From positions 434,001-498,000 of the forward strand of contig CAKQVG010000001.1 in assembly GCA_934277695.1 (NCBI GenBank): DNA of 64,000 bases. The letters are read 5' to 3'. Positions within the stretch are counted from its first letter, which is position 1. The number at the start of each line of letters is the position of its first letter. Below the pieces are notes generated by a model. The model was not told the origin of the DNA, searched no databases, and saw only the letters and a program-made list of their open reading frames with translations. This document shows, piece by piece, positions 16,358-25,315 of the stretch. Both the position numbers and the translations under genes were made by a program. This DNA comes from CAG-238 sp934277695. GTDB lineage: Bacteria; Bacillota; Clostridia; Peptostreptococcales; Anaerovoracaceae.

Positions 16358-17439
16358 CAGCACACCTCCTTCTCGCTGCGATCGCGAAGAATCAATTTAT
16401 AATTTATGAAGAATTCGCAGGCAAGCATGCAAAGAAGTATGATGCCTGTAATGATATCTGAAATCGAAGCAGGAACCCTAAGGCTTGTCTGCAGTCCGCT
16501 TGCTCCCTTGTCCAAAACCGCAAGAAGCAGTGAAATTGCTATCATCGCAAAAGGATTGAACTGTGCAAGCCAGCATACAACGATTGCCGTAAATCCGACT
16601 CCGCCTGCAACATCCGAGTACAGAGTCATGTTTGCTCCCGAACATACCATGAATCCCACAAGTCCGCAGATTGCTCCCGAAATGCATGCGGTTCTGAGCG
16701 TAATTCTGGTTACATTCATTCCGGCATAGCGTGCGGTATTCTCAGATTCGCCCAAAACGGCGATTTCGTATCCCTGCTTGGTGTAATTCATATATACAAA
16801 CATAAATGCGGTCAAAAGCAATATGATGATCCAGCCGCAATGTACGCCGAGCACCTGCGGAAGCACCGCAGCGGAGTCAAACAGCGGAATAATCTGTGAA
16901 CCCGGCTTTCCTTCCCAAGGTCCGCCCTGAAGCCATCCTACGATGCCGATTGCTATGTAGTTCATCATAAGTGTAAATAAAGTTTCGTTGGTTCCCCAGC
17001 GTGCCTTGAAAGCCGCAGGAATCGCCGCCCACATTGCACCGAATACCATAGCGAAAATTCCCATGAGCAGAAGCAGTATCGGTGAAGGAATGGTTTTTGC
17101 GAAGTTGAGTGCAAAGAAACTTGCTGCAACGGCTCCCATTGTAATCTGACCTTCTCCGCCGATGTTCCAGAATCTCATTGCAAAACACGGAGCAAGTGCA
17201 AGTGCGGTTCCAAGAAGCGGAACGGCAATTTTCACTACCTGTCTGATTCCTGTGATTTTGCCGAGTGAACTTGCGAGAATGGTTCCGTATGCCGTGAACG
17301 GATTCGTTCCGGCAATAAGGAAAATCAATGCACCAAGGAGGATTGCCACCGCAAATGCGATTGCTCTTATCATCCAAATCCTGGATTTAGGCATGTCCTC
17401 TCTTTTCGCAATTCTGATAAAAGGAGTTTTTTCGTTCAT
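16357..17439 (-). CDS. Nucleoside ABC transporter permease (NupP-like)
   Basis: A 360-residue permease with about ten helices, first of the two membrane subunits of the nucleoside importer. The family segment FWNIGGEGQITMGAVAASFF near residue 90 corresponds to the NupP/YufP type. The ATG directly follows the stop of the ATPase gene (TAAATG) and has AAAGGAGG upstream. With the ATPase, second permease and BMP lipoprotein it makes a complete ABC importer, by family most likely for guanosine or related nucleosides. Confidence 0.92.
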   Translation of the reverse strand: MNEKTPFIRIAKREDMPKSRIWMIRAIAFAVAILLGALIFLIAGTNPFTAYGTILASSLGKITGIRQVVKIAVPLLGTALALAPCFAMRFWNIGGEGQITMGAVAASFFALNFAKTIPSPILLLLMGIFAMVFGAMWAAIPAAFKARWGTNETLFTLMMNYIAIGIVGWLQGGPWEGKPGSQIIPLFDSAAVLPQVLGVHCGWIIILLLTAFMFVYMNYTKQGYEIAVLGESENTARYAGMNVTRITLRTACISGAICGLVGFMVCSGANMTLYSDVAGGVGFTAIVVCWLAQFNPFAMIAISLLLAVLDKGASGLQTSLRVPASISDIITGIILLCMLACEFFINYKLILRDRSEKEVC

Positions 17440-18972
17440 TTAGTTTTCCTCCTTTCCGCCAAGACGCGTCATCAGCATTCCGACTTCTTCTTTCGTGGTT
17501 GTTCTTGCGTCTACAAGACCCGATACTTTACCGTCGCAAAGAACGAGAATCTTATCGCAAAGTTCGAGCAAGACATCAAGGTCTTCGCCGACGAAGATTA
17601 CGGCAACGCCTTTCATTTTCTGCTCGGTCATCAAATTGTAAATCGTGTATGATGTATTGATATCAAGACCTCTTACCGCATAGGCACTCATCAGAACCGA
17701 CGGTGCGGACGCGATTTCACGACCTACCAGTACTTTCTGCACATTTCCGCCGGAAAGCTTCCTTACCGGATAATCGATCCCCGGTGTCTTAACCTGAAGA
17801 TTTTCGAGAACACTTTCTGCTAGTTTCTCCGGAGCCTTACGGTCTATGAAAATGCCTTTTCCCTTATTCCAGGAACGAAGCATCATGTTTCCTATCATTC
17901 CCATTCCGCCTACAAGACCCATGCCGAGTCTGTCTTCCGGAACAAATGCCAAGGCAACACCGGCATCCTTGATTTCCATCGGACTCTTGCCTACGAGTTC
18001 TTCCGGTGTCTTGCCCTCCGGTGAATAAATGATGGAGCCGTGTGTCGCGTGGCGGAGTCCGGCGATCGTTTCCAGAAGTTCCTTCTGTCCGCTCCCCGCG
18101 ATTCCTGCGATTCCAAGGATTTCGCCGCCGTATGCGATAAATCCGACATCATCCAGTTTTGTAACACCTTCGCTGTCACGACAGGTAAGACCTGCGATCG
18201 TAAGGCGTGGTTTCGGGTTTACCGGCTCCGGACGGTCGATATTAAGGGAAACCTTATGTCCTACCATCATTTCGGTAAGTTCGGTTTCGGTTGTTTCCGG
18301 TGTCCTTACCGTCGCGATGTGTTCGCCCTTTCTGAGAACGGCAACAACATCCGAGATTTCCATTACTTCATTCAGTTTGTGCGTGATGATGATAATTGCT
18401 TTTCCGTCGTCCCGCATCGTTCTGAGTACCGAGAAAAGTTTTCTTGTCTCCTGCGGTGTCAAAACAGCCGTAGGCTCGTCAAGGATGAGCACGTCCGCTC
18501 CCCTATAGAGAACTTTTATGATTTCAACCGTCTGCTTTTCCGATACGGACATTTCGTATATTTTTTTGTCGGGATCAATTTCGAACCCGTATTTTTCGCT
18601 TATTTCTCTCACCTTTGCGGAAACAACTTTGCGGTCAAGCTTTCCTTTTTCCTCAAGACCCAGTACAATGTTTTCCGCTGCGGTGAACACATCAACAAGT
18701 TTGAAATGTTGATGGATCATTCCGATTTTGTTGTCGAAAGCGTCTTTTGGTGATGTGATTGTCACCGGCTTTCCGTCGATGTATATTTGTCCCTCATCCG
18801 GGAAATAAATTCCGGCCAGCATATTCATCAGAGTTGTCTTGCCTGAGCCGTTTTCTCCAAGTAGCGCCATGATCACGCCCTTGTCAAGATAAAGGTCAAC
18901 CGCATTGTTGGCCACATTGCTGCCAAAACGCTTGGTTATTCCTTTAAATTCAACTGCATGATTTTTTTCCAT
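17440..18972 (-). CDS. Nucleoside ABC transporter, duplicated ATPase (NupO-like)
   Basis: A 510-residue protein with two fused ABC ATPase domains. Domain 1 (about 1-250) has a proper Walker A (GENGSGKTTLMNML) and Walker B (LILDEPTAVLTP), but a modified signature (MSVSEKQ). Domain 2 (about 260-505) has a degenerate Walker A (GIAGSGQKELLE) and signature LSGGNVQKVLVGREI; its Walker B region reads LMSAYAVRGLD rather than the usual LIAAQPTRGLD. The two-domain arrangement with a weakened second site is normal for this importer class. It powers the NupP/NupQ-like permeases encoded next to it. Confidence 0.93.
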   Translation of the reverse strand: MEKNHAVEFKGITKRFGSNVANNAVDLYLDKGVIMALLGENGSGKTTLMNMLAGIYFPDEGQIYIDGKPVTITSPKDAFDNKIGMIHQHFKLVDVFTAAENIVLGLEEKGKLDRKVVSAKVREISEKYGFEIDPDKKIYEMSVSEKQTVEIIKVLYRGADVLILDEPTAVLTPQETRKLFSVLRTMRDDGKAIIIITHKLNEVMEISDVVAVLRKGEHIATVRTPETTETELTEMMVGHKVSLNIDRPEPVNPKPRLTIAGLTCRDSEGVTKLDDVGFIAYGGEILGIAGIAGSGQKELLETIAGLRHATHGSIIYSPEGKTPEELVGKSPMEIKDAGVALAFVPEDRLGMGLVGGMGMIGNMMLRSWNKGKGIFIDRKAPEKLAESVLENLQVKTPGIDYPVRKLSGGNVQKVLVGREIASAPSVLMSAYAVRGLDINTSYTIYNLMTEQKMKGVAVIFVGEDLDVLLELCDKILVLCDGKVSGLVDARTTTKEEVGMLMTRLGGKEEN

Positions 18973-19021
18973 TGTCTTTTCCCATTAATATATTACCAAA
19001 TTCTATATAACCTTTTAAACG

Positions 19022-19051
19022 CCAAAAGAGGACCTAAAAGTCCCCTTTCGG
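19022..19051 (-). promoter_or_regulatory. Intercistronic hairpin between binding protein and ATPase genes
   Basis: A 12-bp stem with two G-T wobbles and a 6-base loop (arms 19040-19051 and 19022-19033) lies in the 101-bp gap after the binding-protein gene. The T-stretch after it is poor. Such hairpins usually let the binding protein be made in excess by partial termination or mRNA end protection. Function inferred. Confidence 0.55.
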
Positions 19052-19073
19052 CTATATTCCATATGACTTGTTT

Positions 19074-20285
19074 TTAGTATTCTTCGTTGATCAGTTTGAT
19101 GCCGTCGATTCTGAGGTCGAAGCTTGGTGCTGATTTGAAGTGGGATTCGTGATAGTATCCGTCAAAGATTGCATTGTAGTCTTCTTCGCCCTGGAAGTCG
19201 CCATCCATGTCAACAAGACCCTTCGTTGCTTTCTTGCCGCCTACCGTGAATGTATCTGTATCAAATACGTGAAGAGAACCGTCAGCAAGTGCTGCTTCAA
19301 CTTCTGCAAGCTTGTCAGCTGTTCCTGCAGCTGCGATACCTTCGTTTAATGTTGTAAGTGCTACGTCTCCGTCAGCAAATCCGTGTTCTTTGTAATCCTG
19401 GTCAACTGTTCCGCCGTTTACAATTGTTTCGATTACATATACGAAGTAGTTTGTCCAGTCAATTCTGGAGGAAATCAGGGATGCTTCCGGTGCAACGTCT
19501 GTCATGTCGAGGTTGTATCCAACGTGGAACTTTCCTGCGGACTGAGCGGTTGTTGCCGGAGTTGTGGAGTCGGAGTGCTGGGAAATCAGTACTGCGCCTC
19601 TGTCGATTAAGTCCTGAGCAGTTGCTGCTTCCATCGTAGGATCTCCCCATGAACCAATGAATTCAACCATCATTGTAACGCTCGGGCAAACGCTCTTTGC
19701 GCCAAGATAGAATGCTGTGTATCCGGAGATAACTTCTGCGAATGTGTAAGCACCTACATAACCGATAACTGCGTCTTTCGCTTTGATTTCGCCGTTATCA
19801 ATCATTTCCTGGAGTTTCATTCCTGCAGCAACACCTGCAAGGTAACGACCCTCATATACGCTTGGGAAAGCGTTAACTGTATTGTCTAAAGAATCTCTCT
19901 GAGAAGCTTCGTTTGTAAGTCCTGCGAAAATTGTATCCGGATAGTCAGCAGCTACCGTGAGCATTGCAGGTTCCATTCCGTAAGAGTTGTTGAATACGGC
20001 GATGCAGCCCATTTCAGCAAGGTCTCTGTTGTCTGTTGCAACCGGGTCACCTTCCGGATGATTGTATGTATAAGTCCATTCGATGTTGATGCCCTTTGCA
20101 GCAAGCTGTTCCTTCGCTGCATCAGCTGCCATGTAGAAGTTTCTGTCGTATGCAGCGTTTTCGTCACCGATACATACCATACCAACTTTGTAAACTTCAC
20201 CGTCAGTCTTGCTTTCATTGTTTCCGCAAGCTGCAAGTGAGAAAATCATTACCATTACGAGTAAAACACTTAAAACTTTCTTCAT
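19074..20285 (-). CDS. BMP-family nucleoside-binding lipoprotein
   Basis: A 403-residue extracellular substrate-binding lipoprotein of the BMP/Med/PnrA family, which binds purine nucleosides for ABC import. Lipobox SLAAC (Cys20) follows a standard signal. Family strands include VYKVGMVCIGDENAAYDRNF at the start of the mature domain and YVGAYTFAEVISGYTAFYLG near 180; the YKEHGFADGDVALTTLNEGI segment near 300 is the C-terminal hinge region. At 403 residues it is longer than the typical 350. A good promoter precedes it, and it heads the five-gene uptake operon ending with the NCS2 permease. Confidence 0.93.
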   Translation of the reverse strand: MKKVLSVLLVMVMIFSLAACGNNESKTDGEVYKVGMVCIGDENAAYDRNFYMAADAAKEQLAAKGINIEWTYTYNHPEGDPVATDNRDLAEMGCIAVFNNSYGMEPAMLTVAADYPDTIFAGLTNEASQRDSLDNTVNAFPSVYEGRYLAGVAAGMKLQEMIDNGEIKAKDAVIGYVGAYTFAEVISGYTAFYLGAKSVCPSVTMMVEFIGSWGDPTMEAATAQDLIDRGAVLISQHSDSTTPATTAQSAGKFHVGYNLDMTDVAPEASLISSRIDWTNYFVYVIETIVNGGTVDQDYKEHGFADGDVALTTLNEGIAAAGTADKLAEVEAALADGSLHVFDTDTFTVGGKKATKGLVDMDGDFQGEEDYNAIFDGYYHESHFKSAPSFDLRIDGIKLINEEY

Positions 20286-20350
20286 TTTTCTCTTCTCCTC
20301 TTTGAAATCATATCCGTCATTTTATATACAAAATTTCCTTTTGCACCTAG

Positions 20351-20379
20351 ATTATAAGTCCGCAAATTTTAGAAAACAA
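20351..20379 (-). promoter_or_regulatory. Promoter of the nucleoside uptake operon
   Basis: Minus strand: -35 TTGTTT, 17-bp spacer, perfect -10 TATAAT, 66 bases before the binding-protein start. No purine riboswitch is evident in the 190-bp gap. Confidence 0.7.
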
Positions 20380-20414
20380 TAGAAAATACGAATATTTCTT
20401 TACTATTTCTTCAA

Positions 20415-20452
20415 TAAAAAAATCAATGTTCGTGCTATCCCGAACATTGATT
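20415..20452 (-). terminator. Terminator after xpt
   Basis: Minus strand: perfect 12-bp stem (AATCAATGTTCG / CGAACATTGATT, 8-base loop) followed by a T run, 25 bases past the xpt stop. It insulates xpt from the nucleoside operon. Confidence 0.92.
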
Positions 20453-20476
20453 TGTGTTTTAATATTTTACGTTCGA

Positions 20477-21049
20477 TTATGCGAATGTGATTTCACCGTT
20501 CTCAAGCCGGGAAACAGATGCTAAAGTTTCGACTCTGTATCCCTGATCCTCAAGCAGGGCTTTGCCGCCCTGAAAATCCTTGCTGATAACGATTCCGACG
20601 CCGGCAACCTCTGCACCCGCTTCCTCGATGATCTTGCAAAGAGCCAGGGATGCTTCCCCGTGTGCAAGGAAGTCATCGATGATAAGGACTTTTTCGCCCT
20701 TCGCAAGGTGCTTCTTTGAAACTCTAAGCATGTTGCTCTTCTGTTTCGTGAAAGAAAAAGCCTCTGCAGTATAGCAGTCATCGGTCATCGTGTTCGGAGC
20801 CGCCTTTTTTGCAAACACAACCGGAGCAAATCCGAAGTAGCGTGCCGCCGCAACCGCAATTGCAATTCCGCTTGCTTCCACGGTGAGGATTTTGTCCACC
20901 TGTACTCCCGCAAACTTTCTTCCGAACTCTGCACCGATTTTATCCATGAATTCCGTGTCTATTTTGTGGTTAATGAAGCCATCCACATTAATTCTGTCTG
21001 AGCCGAGTGCCACGCCTTCTTTTAATATTCTTTGTTTTAGTGCTTCCAT
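20477..21049 (-). CDS. xpt: Xanthine phosphoribosyltransferase
   Basis: A 190-residue purine salvage enzyme that converts xanthine and PRPP into XMP. It matches Xpt along its length: MEALKQRILKEGVALGSDRI at the N-terminus, the base-pocket strand ILTVEASGIAIAVAAA, KKAAPNTMTDDCY, and the PRPP loop VLIIDDFLAHGEAS. The start follows GAGGAT. It lies 12 bases after the HD hydrolase gene, so it is transcribed with the DMT transporter and HD genes. In Bacillus xpt is under a guanine riboswitch; here there is no room for one directly upstream. Confidence 0.96.
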   Translation of the reverse strand: MEALKQRILKEGVALGSDRINVDGFINHKIDTEFMDKIGAEFGRKFAGVQVDKILTVEASGIAIAVAAARYFGFAPVVFAKKAAPNTMTDDCYTAEAFSFTKQKSNMLRVSKKHLAKGEKVLIIDDFLAHGEASLALCKIIEEAGAEVAGVGIVISKDFQGGKALLEDQGYRVETLASVSRLENGEITFA

Positions 21050-21061
21050 TTGTTATCCTCG

Positions 21062-21619
21062 TTATTCTGCGGGCTCTTCACAGGTTTTCATCGCTTCCAA
21101 TGTTTCGTTTAAAAGTTCGTCAAGTTCCCAGCCGAGCATTTCCGCACCTTTCTTGATGACTTCCCTGTCGCAGCCTGCTGCAAAATGTTTGTCTTTAAAT
21201 TTTTTCTTTAAGGATTTGAGTTCCATATCCTGAACGCTCTTTGACGGTCTCATAAGTGCGGCTGCACCGATCAGTCCGGTAAGTTCGTCGCATGCGAAGA
21301 GCACCTTTTCCATTTCTTTTTCCGGTGCTACATCTACGCAAAGGCCATATCCGTGAGACACAATCGCGTGAAGCATATCCTCCTCCACGCCTGCTTCACG
21401 CAGAAGTTCAGGTGCTTTCTTGCAGTGTTCTTCCGGCCACATCTCAAAGTCGATGTCGTGCAGAAGACCGACAATGCCCCAAAACTCTTCTTCATCTCCA
21501 TAGCCTAACTTCTTTGCGAAGTAACGCATCGTTCCTTCGACCATTCTGCCGTGGTGAAGATGAAATTCTTCCTTATTATACTTTTTCAGTAATTCATATG
21601 CTTCTTCTCTTGTTATCAT
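21062..21619 (-). CDS. HD domain hydrolase
   Basis: A 185-residue HD-fold metal-dependent phosphohydrolase. Metal ligands are visible as HHGRMVEG (His near 24), GLLHDIDFE (His-Asp near 55), VSHGYG (His near 91) and the distal Asp in ACDELTGL near 111. This compact single-domain form is usually a nucleotide or small phosphomonoester phosphatase; the substrate is unknown. ATG 21619 has an upstream GGGGAG; an in-frame ATG six codons earlier sits inside that region. It lies 24 bases after the DMT transporter stop and 12 bases before xpt, so a role in nucleotide metabolism is plausible. Confidence 0.85.
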   Translation of the reverse strand: MITREEAYELLKKYNKEEFHLHHGRMVEGTMRYFAKKLGYGDEEEFWGIVGLLHDIDFEMWPEEHCKKAPELLREAGVEEDMLHAIVSHGYGLCVDVAPEKEMEKVLFACDELTGLIGAAALMRPSKSVQDMELKSLKKKFKDKHFAAGCDREVIKKGAEMLGWELDELLNETLEAMKTCEEPAE

Positions 21620-21643
21620 ATCCGTTTCTCCCCTCACTGTTCT

Positions 21644-22579
21644 TTAATTGTCTTGCGCTTTTAACCGTCTTTCATTGCGCTCTTCCTTAGACGGAAGCTG
21701 TGCTATAATTACCGCTGCGAAAATAACCGCACATCCGATAAGTTCTCTCGGTGACATGGATTCGTGCAGGATAATTGCTCCGGCAATAACCGCAAATACG
21801 GACTCGAGGCTCATAAGAAGCGACGCAACCGTCGGTTCTGCATCCTTCTGCGCTACAATCTGAAGGGTATATCCTACACCGCTGGAAAGTACGCCCGCGT
21901 ACAAAATCGGCAGCCAGCAGTCCAAAATCGCATCAATCTTCGGTTCCTCAAAGATAAACATTCCGATAATGCCAATCGCACCGGCCACAAGGAACTGGAT
22001 GCAGGACATCTTCACACCGTCAACCTTCGGAGCGAAATAGTCAATAACCAAAATATGTACGGAAAATCCTACCGCGCAAAGCAGCACAAGCGTATCGCCG
22101 AACTGCAGCTTAAATGATGCATCGGTCATGCAAAGGAGATAAAGCCCCGTCGCTCCCATCAAAACGCAGAGCCAGATAATCGGTCTGACCTTCTTCCTGA
22201 GTACAACCGAGAAAATCGGAACCATAACAACATAGAGTGTCGTAATAAATCCCGCTTTGCCCGCGGTCGTGTAGCTTACGCCGTATTGCTGAAGCGTGGA
22301 TGCCACAAAAAGTGCCAACCCGCAGCAGATTCCGCCGATAAGGAGAAGTTTCTTTTCGGCCGCCGCCTCTTCAGGTGTCTTCTTTACCTCTGTCTTCGCT
22401 TTGTTTTTATCCAAAACCAAAATCACCGGTATCAGTGCCAAACCACCGATAAATGTACGGATTCCTCCGTATGTCAAAGGCCCGATATAGTCCATTCCAC
22501 TCTTCTGCGCCACGAACGCCGAGCCCCAGATTGCCGCCGTTATCAGCAGCAGAATATTGCTTCGCATTTTCTTGCTCAT
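21644..22579 (-). CDS. DMT-family transporter (EamA)
   Basis: A 311-residue membrane protein with ten predicted helices in two EamA repeats (about 8-150 and 165-295), separated by a short charged loop. The first helix LLLITAAIWGSAFVAQKSGM and the later ESVFAVIAGAIILHESMSPR are typical family signatures. EamA members export amino acids, purines or other metabolites. The position ahead of an HD hydrolase and xpt would suit a purine or nucleoside exporter, but this is inference from neighbours only. Confidence 0.88.
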   Translation of the reverse strand: MSKKMRSNILLLITAAIWGSAFVAQKSGMDYIGPLTYGGIRTFIGGLALIPVILVLDKNKAKTEVKKTPEEAAAEKKLLLIGGICCGLALFVASTLQQYGVSYTTAGKAGFITTLYVVMVPIFSVVLRKKVRPIIWLCVLMGATGLYLLCMTDASFKLQFGDTLVLLCAVGFSVHILVIDYFAPKVDGVKMSCIQFLVAGAIGIIGMFIFEEPKIDAILDCWLPILYAGVLSSGVGYTLQIVAQKDAEPTVASLLMSLESVFAVIAGAIILHESMSPRELIGCAVIFAAVIIAQLPSKEERNERRLKAQDN

Positions 22580-22622
22580 TGTACCAATTCCTTTTCTTCT
22601 GAATATTCTCTGTTAATATCTC

Positions 22623-22651
22623 ATTTTAACAAAAAATCCCTTAGCTTTCAA
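22623..22651 (-). promoter_or_regulatory. Promoter of the DMT-HD-xpt operon
   Basis: Minus strand: -35 TTGAAA, 17-bp spacer, -10 TAAAAT, 43 bases before the DMT start. Directly upstream an 8-bp inverted repeat (AAGCGAAT / ATTCGCTT, 22650-22674) abuts the -35 and could be an operator. Confidence 0.65.
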
Positions 22652-22775
22652 GCGAATCAAAGGAAAATTCGCTTTCACAAAATTTTTATAAAAAGCCCCA
22701 ATCGCGTCCCTTTTATTTTCTGCTCCGTTATGATAAAATGTAGGCATTAAATCAACGGTATATTTAGGAATCTTT

Positions 22776-23570
22776 ATGAAAAACAAACTTTTTATCGCAA
22801 CTTTTTCCGAGGATGCGCTGAATGTCGCCAAAGACTTCGGCATCGGTTTGGAAATCAATCATACTTGCATATCGGAAGACCTCGACCCTTCCAATCGTCA
22901 GAATCTTCTTGCACAAATTCGCAGCGACATTGCCGCTGCTGAGATTCCCGACGCATCCGGGCTTTTTCTGCACGGGCCGTTTACGGAAATTCACCCGGCG
23001 GCAATTGATTACCGCGCAAGGCAGCTGGGGATGGAAAGACTAAACGAGGCCTACGAAACTGCCGCCGCCTTGGGTGTCAATCGGATGGTGGTTCACACCG
23101 GCTGGCTTCCGTTTATCTACTTCAAAGGGTGGCAGGCAGAAAAGGGTGCCGAATTCTGGCAAAACTTTATGCGAGATAAGTCTTCGGACTTTCGGATTTA
23201 TGTGGAAAATGTGCTTGAAGACGAGCCGTATATGATGCTCGATATGATGAGGCAAATCGATCATCCGGCAATCAAGCTCTGTCTCGATATCGGACACGCC
23301 AATGCGACAACTCCGCCGGAGCTTCCGGTCGAGAAATGGATTGAAGTTCTGGGCACACATATCGGGCATTTCCATCTCCATAACAACGACGGCACCGGTG
23401 ACAGCCATAGTGCGTTTGACCGCGGCAGCATGGATATGAACAGCATATTTTCGGCGATTGATGATTTTTGCGAAGATGATGTTACGCTGACAATCGAAGC
23501 CCGCGACGCTCGTGCATGCCTGGAATGGCTGCACAGCCGCAAATATATATATTTTTCGAAAGGATTATGA
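22776..23570 (+). CDS. Xylose isomerase-like TIM barrel protein in cobalamin cluster
   Basis: A 264-residue AP-endonuclease-2/sugar-phosphate-isomerase barrel. Candidate metal ligands fall at the usual barrel ends: LFLHGPF, VVHTGWLP, YVENVLED, LCLDIGHAN, HFHLHNNDGTGDSH and the final TIEAR. Members act on sugars, sugar phosphates or DNA abasic sites, and the product cannot be chosen from sequence. Its stop lies five bases before cobT, so it is the first gene of the cobalamin nucleotide-loop operon. Such a barrel here may supply or process a lower-ligand or ribose moiety, which is a guess. The Shine-Dalgarno is weak (AGGA). Confidence 0.8.
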   Translation: MKNKLFIATFSEDALNVAKDFGIGLEINHTCISEDLDPSNRQNLLAQIRSDIAAAEIPDASGLFLHGPFTEIHPAAIDYRARQLGMERLNEAYETAAALGVNRMVVHTGWLPFIYFKGWQAEKGAEFWQNFMRDKSSDFRIYVENVLEDEPYMMLDMMRQIDHPAIKLCLDIGHANATTPPELPVEKWIEVLGTHIGHFHLHNNDGTGDSHSAFDRGSMDMNSIFSAIDDFCEDDVTLTIEARDARACLEWLHSRKYIYFSKGL

Positions 23571-23574
23571 GACA

Positions 23575-24726
23575 ATGAATACAGCAATCGAAACGATTTT
23601 AAAAGAAGTTGAAAAAAACGGCTGCCTGCATGACTCGACAGTAAAAGAAGCCACCGCGCGTCAGGAGGTTCTCGCGAAACCTACCGGAGCACTCGGAACG
23701 CTTGAGGAAATTTCAATCAAACTTGCAGGCATCACCGGAGAAGTCAAAAACGATGTTACCCGCCAAGCTGTCGTTATAATGAGTGCAGATAACGGCGTGG
23801 TGGAGGAAGGCGTCGCTTCAGCACCTCAGTCGGTTACGCTGTCGCAGACGATTAACTTTACGCGTCACTTTACCGGAGTAAGCGCACTCGCGCAGTATTT
23901 CGGCATTGACCTTTTGGTCTGTGATATGGGCGTTAAAATGGAAATTCCGGATGTCTTCTACACGGACAAAATGGAATTTGTCTCCGGTGCGGAAAAAGCA
24001 CACGGCAAATTCGCCGGCAAGATTGTCAACCGCTCACTCGGACGCGGAACCGCAAATCTTGCAAAAGGTCCTGCCATGAGCATGGAACAATGCGAAGAGG
24101 CATTCCTCACAGGGGTTGAAGCCGCTAAGGCTGTCAAGGATGCCGGCTATCGGATTTTTGGCGTCGGCGAAATGGGCATCGGAAACACGACGACCAGTGC
24201 ATGTGTGCTTTCGGCTTTGACAGGAACCCCTGCGGAAACAGTCGTAGGCCGCGGAGGCGGGCTCAATGACGCCGGACTTGCGAAAAAAATACATATCGTA
24301 GAAGAGGCGGTTTCCAAGCTGAAAAACGCTTCCGTGTTTGAGATTCTGGCTGCTGTCGGCGGCTTCGATATTTGTGCGATGACCGGTGCTTTCGTCGGCG
24401 CAGCGTATTACAGACTTCCGGTTGTAATCGACGGATATATTTCTGCAGTTGCCGCACTGGCAGCGTCTCGGATTGCACCGAAGACCGTAAACTTTATGTT
24501 CGGCTCACATCAAAGCACCGAGCCGGGTTATCTCATCGCAATGAACGAACTTAACATCAAGCCTCTCTTCAACCTCGGCATGCGCCTTGGCGAAGGCAGC
24601 GGCTGTCCGATCAGCTTCAAAATTATAGAGGCTGCAGCCGCAGCGATGAACGGCATGGCAACCTTCGCAGAAGGCTCGATTGACGCGGACTATTTAGACG
24701 AACGAAAGAAAGGAAACTTCTTTTAA
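23575..24726 (+). CDS. cobT: Nicotinate-nucleotide--dimethylbenzimidazole phosphoribosyltransferase
   Basis: A 383-residue enzyme that makes alpha-ribazole phosphate from nicotinate mononucleotide and a lower-ligand base, the activation step for the nucleotide loop of cobalamin. The pattern is unmistakable: AKPTGALGTLEEISIKLAGI, VIMSADNGVVEEGVASAP, GIGNTTTSACVLSALTG, GRGGGLNDAGLAKKI, and the C-terminal LRLGEGSGCP-type motif, here MRLGEGSGCPISF, containing the catalytic Glu. The first 30 residues vary between species. ATG 23575 is preferred as the start over 23512, which lies inside the upstream gene. cobU follows after two bases. Confidence 0.96.
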   Translation: MNTAIETILKEVEKNGCLHDSTVKEATARQEVLAKPTGALGTLEEISIKLAGITGEVKNDVTRQAVVIMSADNGVVEEGVASAPQSVTLSQTINFTRHFTGVSALAQYFGIDLLVCDMGVKMEIPDVFYTDKMEFVSGAEKAHGKFAGKIVNRSLGRGTANLAKGPAMSMEQCEEAFLTGVEAAKAVKDAGYRIFGVGEMGIGNTTTSACVLSALTGTPAETVVGRGGGLNDAGLAKKIHIVEEAVSKLKNASVFEILAAVGGFDICAMTGAFVGAAYYRLPVVIDGYISAVAALAASRIAPKTVNFMFGSHQSTEPGYLIAMNELNIKPLFNLGMRLGEGSGCPISFKIIEAAAAAMNGMATFAEGSIDADYLDERKKGNFF

Positions 24727-24728
24727 CT

Positions 24729-25280
24729 ATGAATATTTTTATCAGCGGCGGCTGCAAAAACGGAAAATCCTATCACGCACAGGAGCTTGCCCGCAGTATG
24801 GCACAGGAAAACAATTTGCCGCTTTACTATCTCGCAACGATGATCCCGCATGACGAAGAAGATGATGCCCGCATTCGCCGCCACCTTTCCGAGCGTGAGG
24901 GCTGGGGATTCGATACGATTGAGCAAGGTGTAAATATTTGCGGGGCATTAAATGTTAAGACCGTTTCCGGCAAAGAGGTTGACCCGAAGGGTGTTTTCCT
25001 GCTTGACAGCGTAACGGCCCTCCTATCGAACGAGATGTTTACGGAAACCGGCGAAGTTGACTTTGAGGCGCCATTGAGACTTAAGCAGGAGCTTGTGGAA
25101 TTCGCCTGCAAAACGGGAAATACCGTCTTCGTTTCGGATTACATATACTCTGACAGCTATGCGTTTGACGACTTCACCGAACCCTACCGCAAAGGGCTGG
25201 CACTTCTTGACAGAAGCCTTGCGCGCGTCTGCGACAGAGTTGTCGAAGTATCATATGGATTCAAACATATCTATAAATGA
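24729..25280 (+). CDS. cobU: Adenosylcobinamide kinase / guanylyltransferase, CobU-like
   Basis: A 183-residue P-loop enzyme that phosphorylates adenosylcobinamide and attaches GMP to it. The P-loop is FISGGCKNGKSYHAQELA at residue 4; ATMIPHDEEDDARIRRHLSE follows, with the nucleotide-binding acidic/His region. VFLLDSVTALLSNEMF corresponds to the second conserved strand. The C-terminus (RSLARVCDRVVEVSYGFKHI) differs from textbook CobU, which ends in a GLP-type motif. A second, shorter CobU-like protein is encoded two genes downstream. It is separated from cobT by two bases, and its stop overlaps a possible cobS start. Confidence 0.88.
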   Translation: MNIFISGGCKNGKSYHAQELARSMAQENNLPLYYLATMIPHDEEDDARIRRHLSEREGWGFDTIEQGVNICGALNVKTVSGKEVDPKGVFLLDSVTALLSNEMFTETGEVDFEAPLRLKQELVEFACKTGNTVFVSDYIYSDSYAFDDFTEPYRKGLALLDRSLARVCDRVVEVSYGFKHIYK

Positions 25281-25315
25281 GAAAGGAGTCGCGGCTTCGG
25301 CACGCGAAAAATCAA

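Noticed and set aside
20286..20476. Possible purine riboswitch near xpt and the nucleoside transporter operon
   Set aside because: The conserved aptamer core is absent. The region contains the xpt terminator and a plain promoter, and xpt itself has only 12 bases upstream before the HD gene.
22580..22775. Possible cobalamin riboswitch before the cobT-cobU-cobS operon
   Set aside because: The gap has no B12 box or conserved aptamer core; it holds only a DMT promoter and an inverted repeat.
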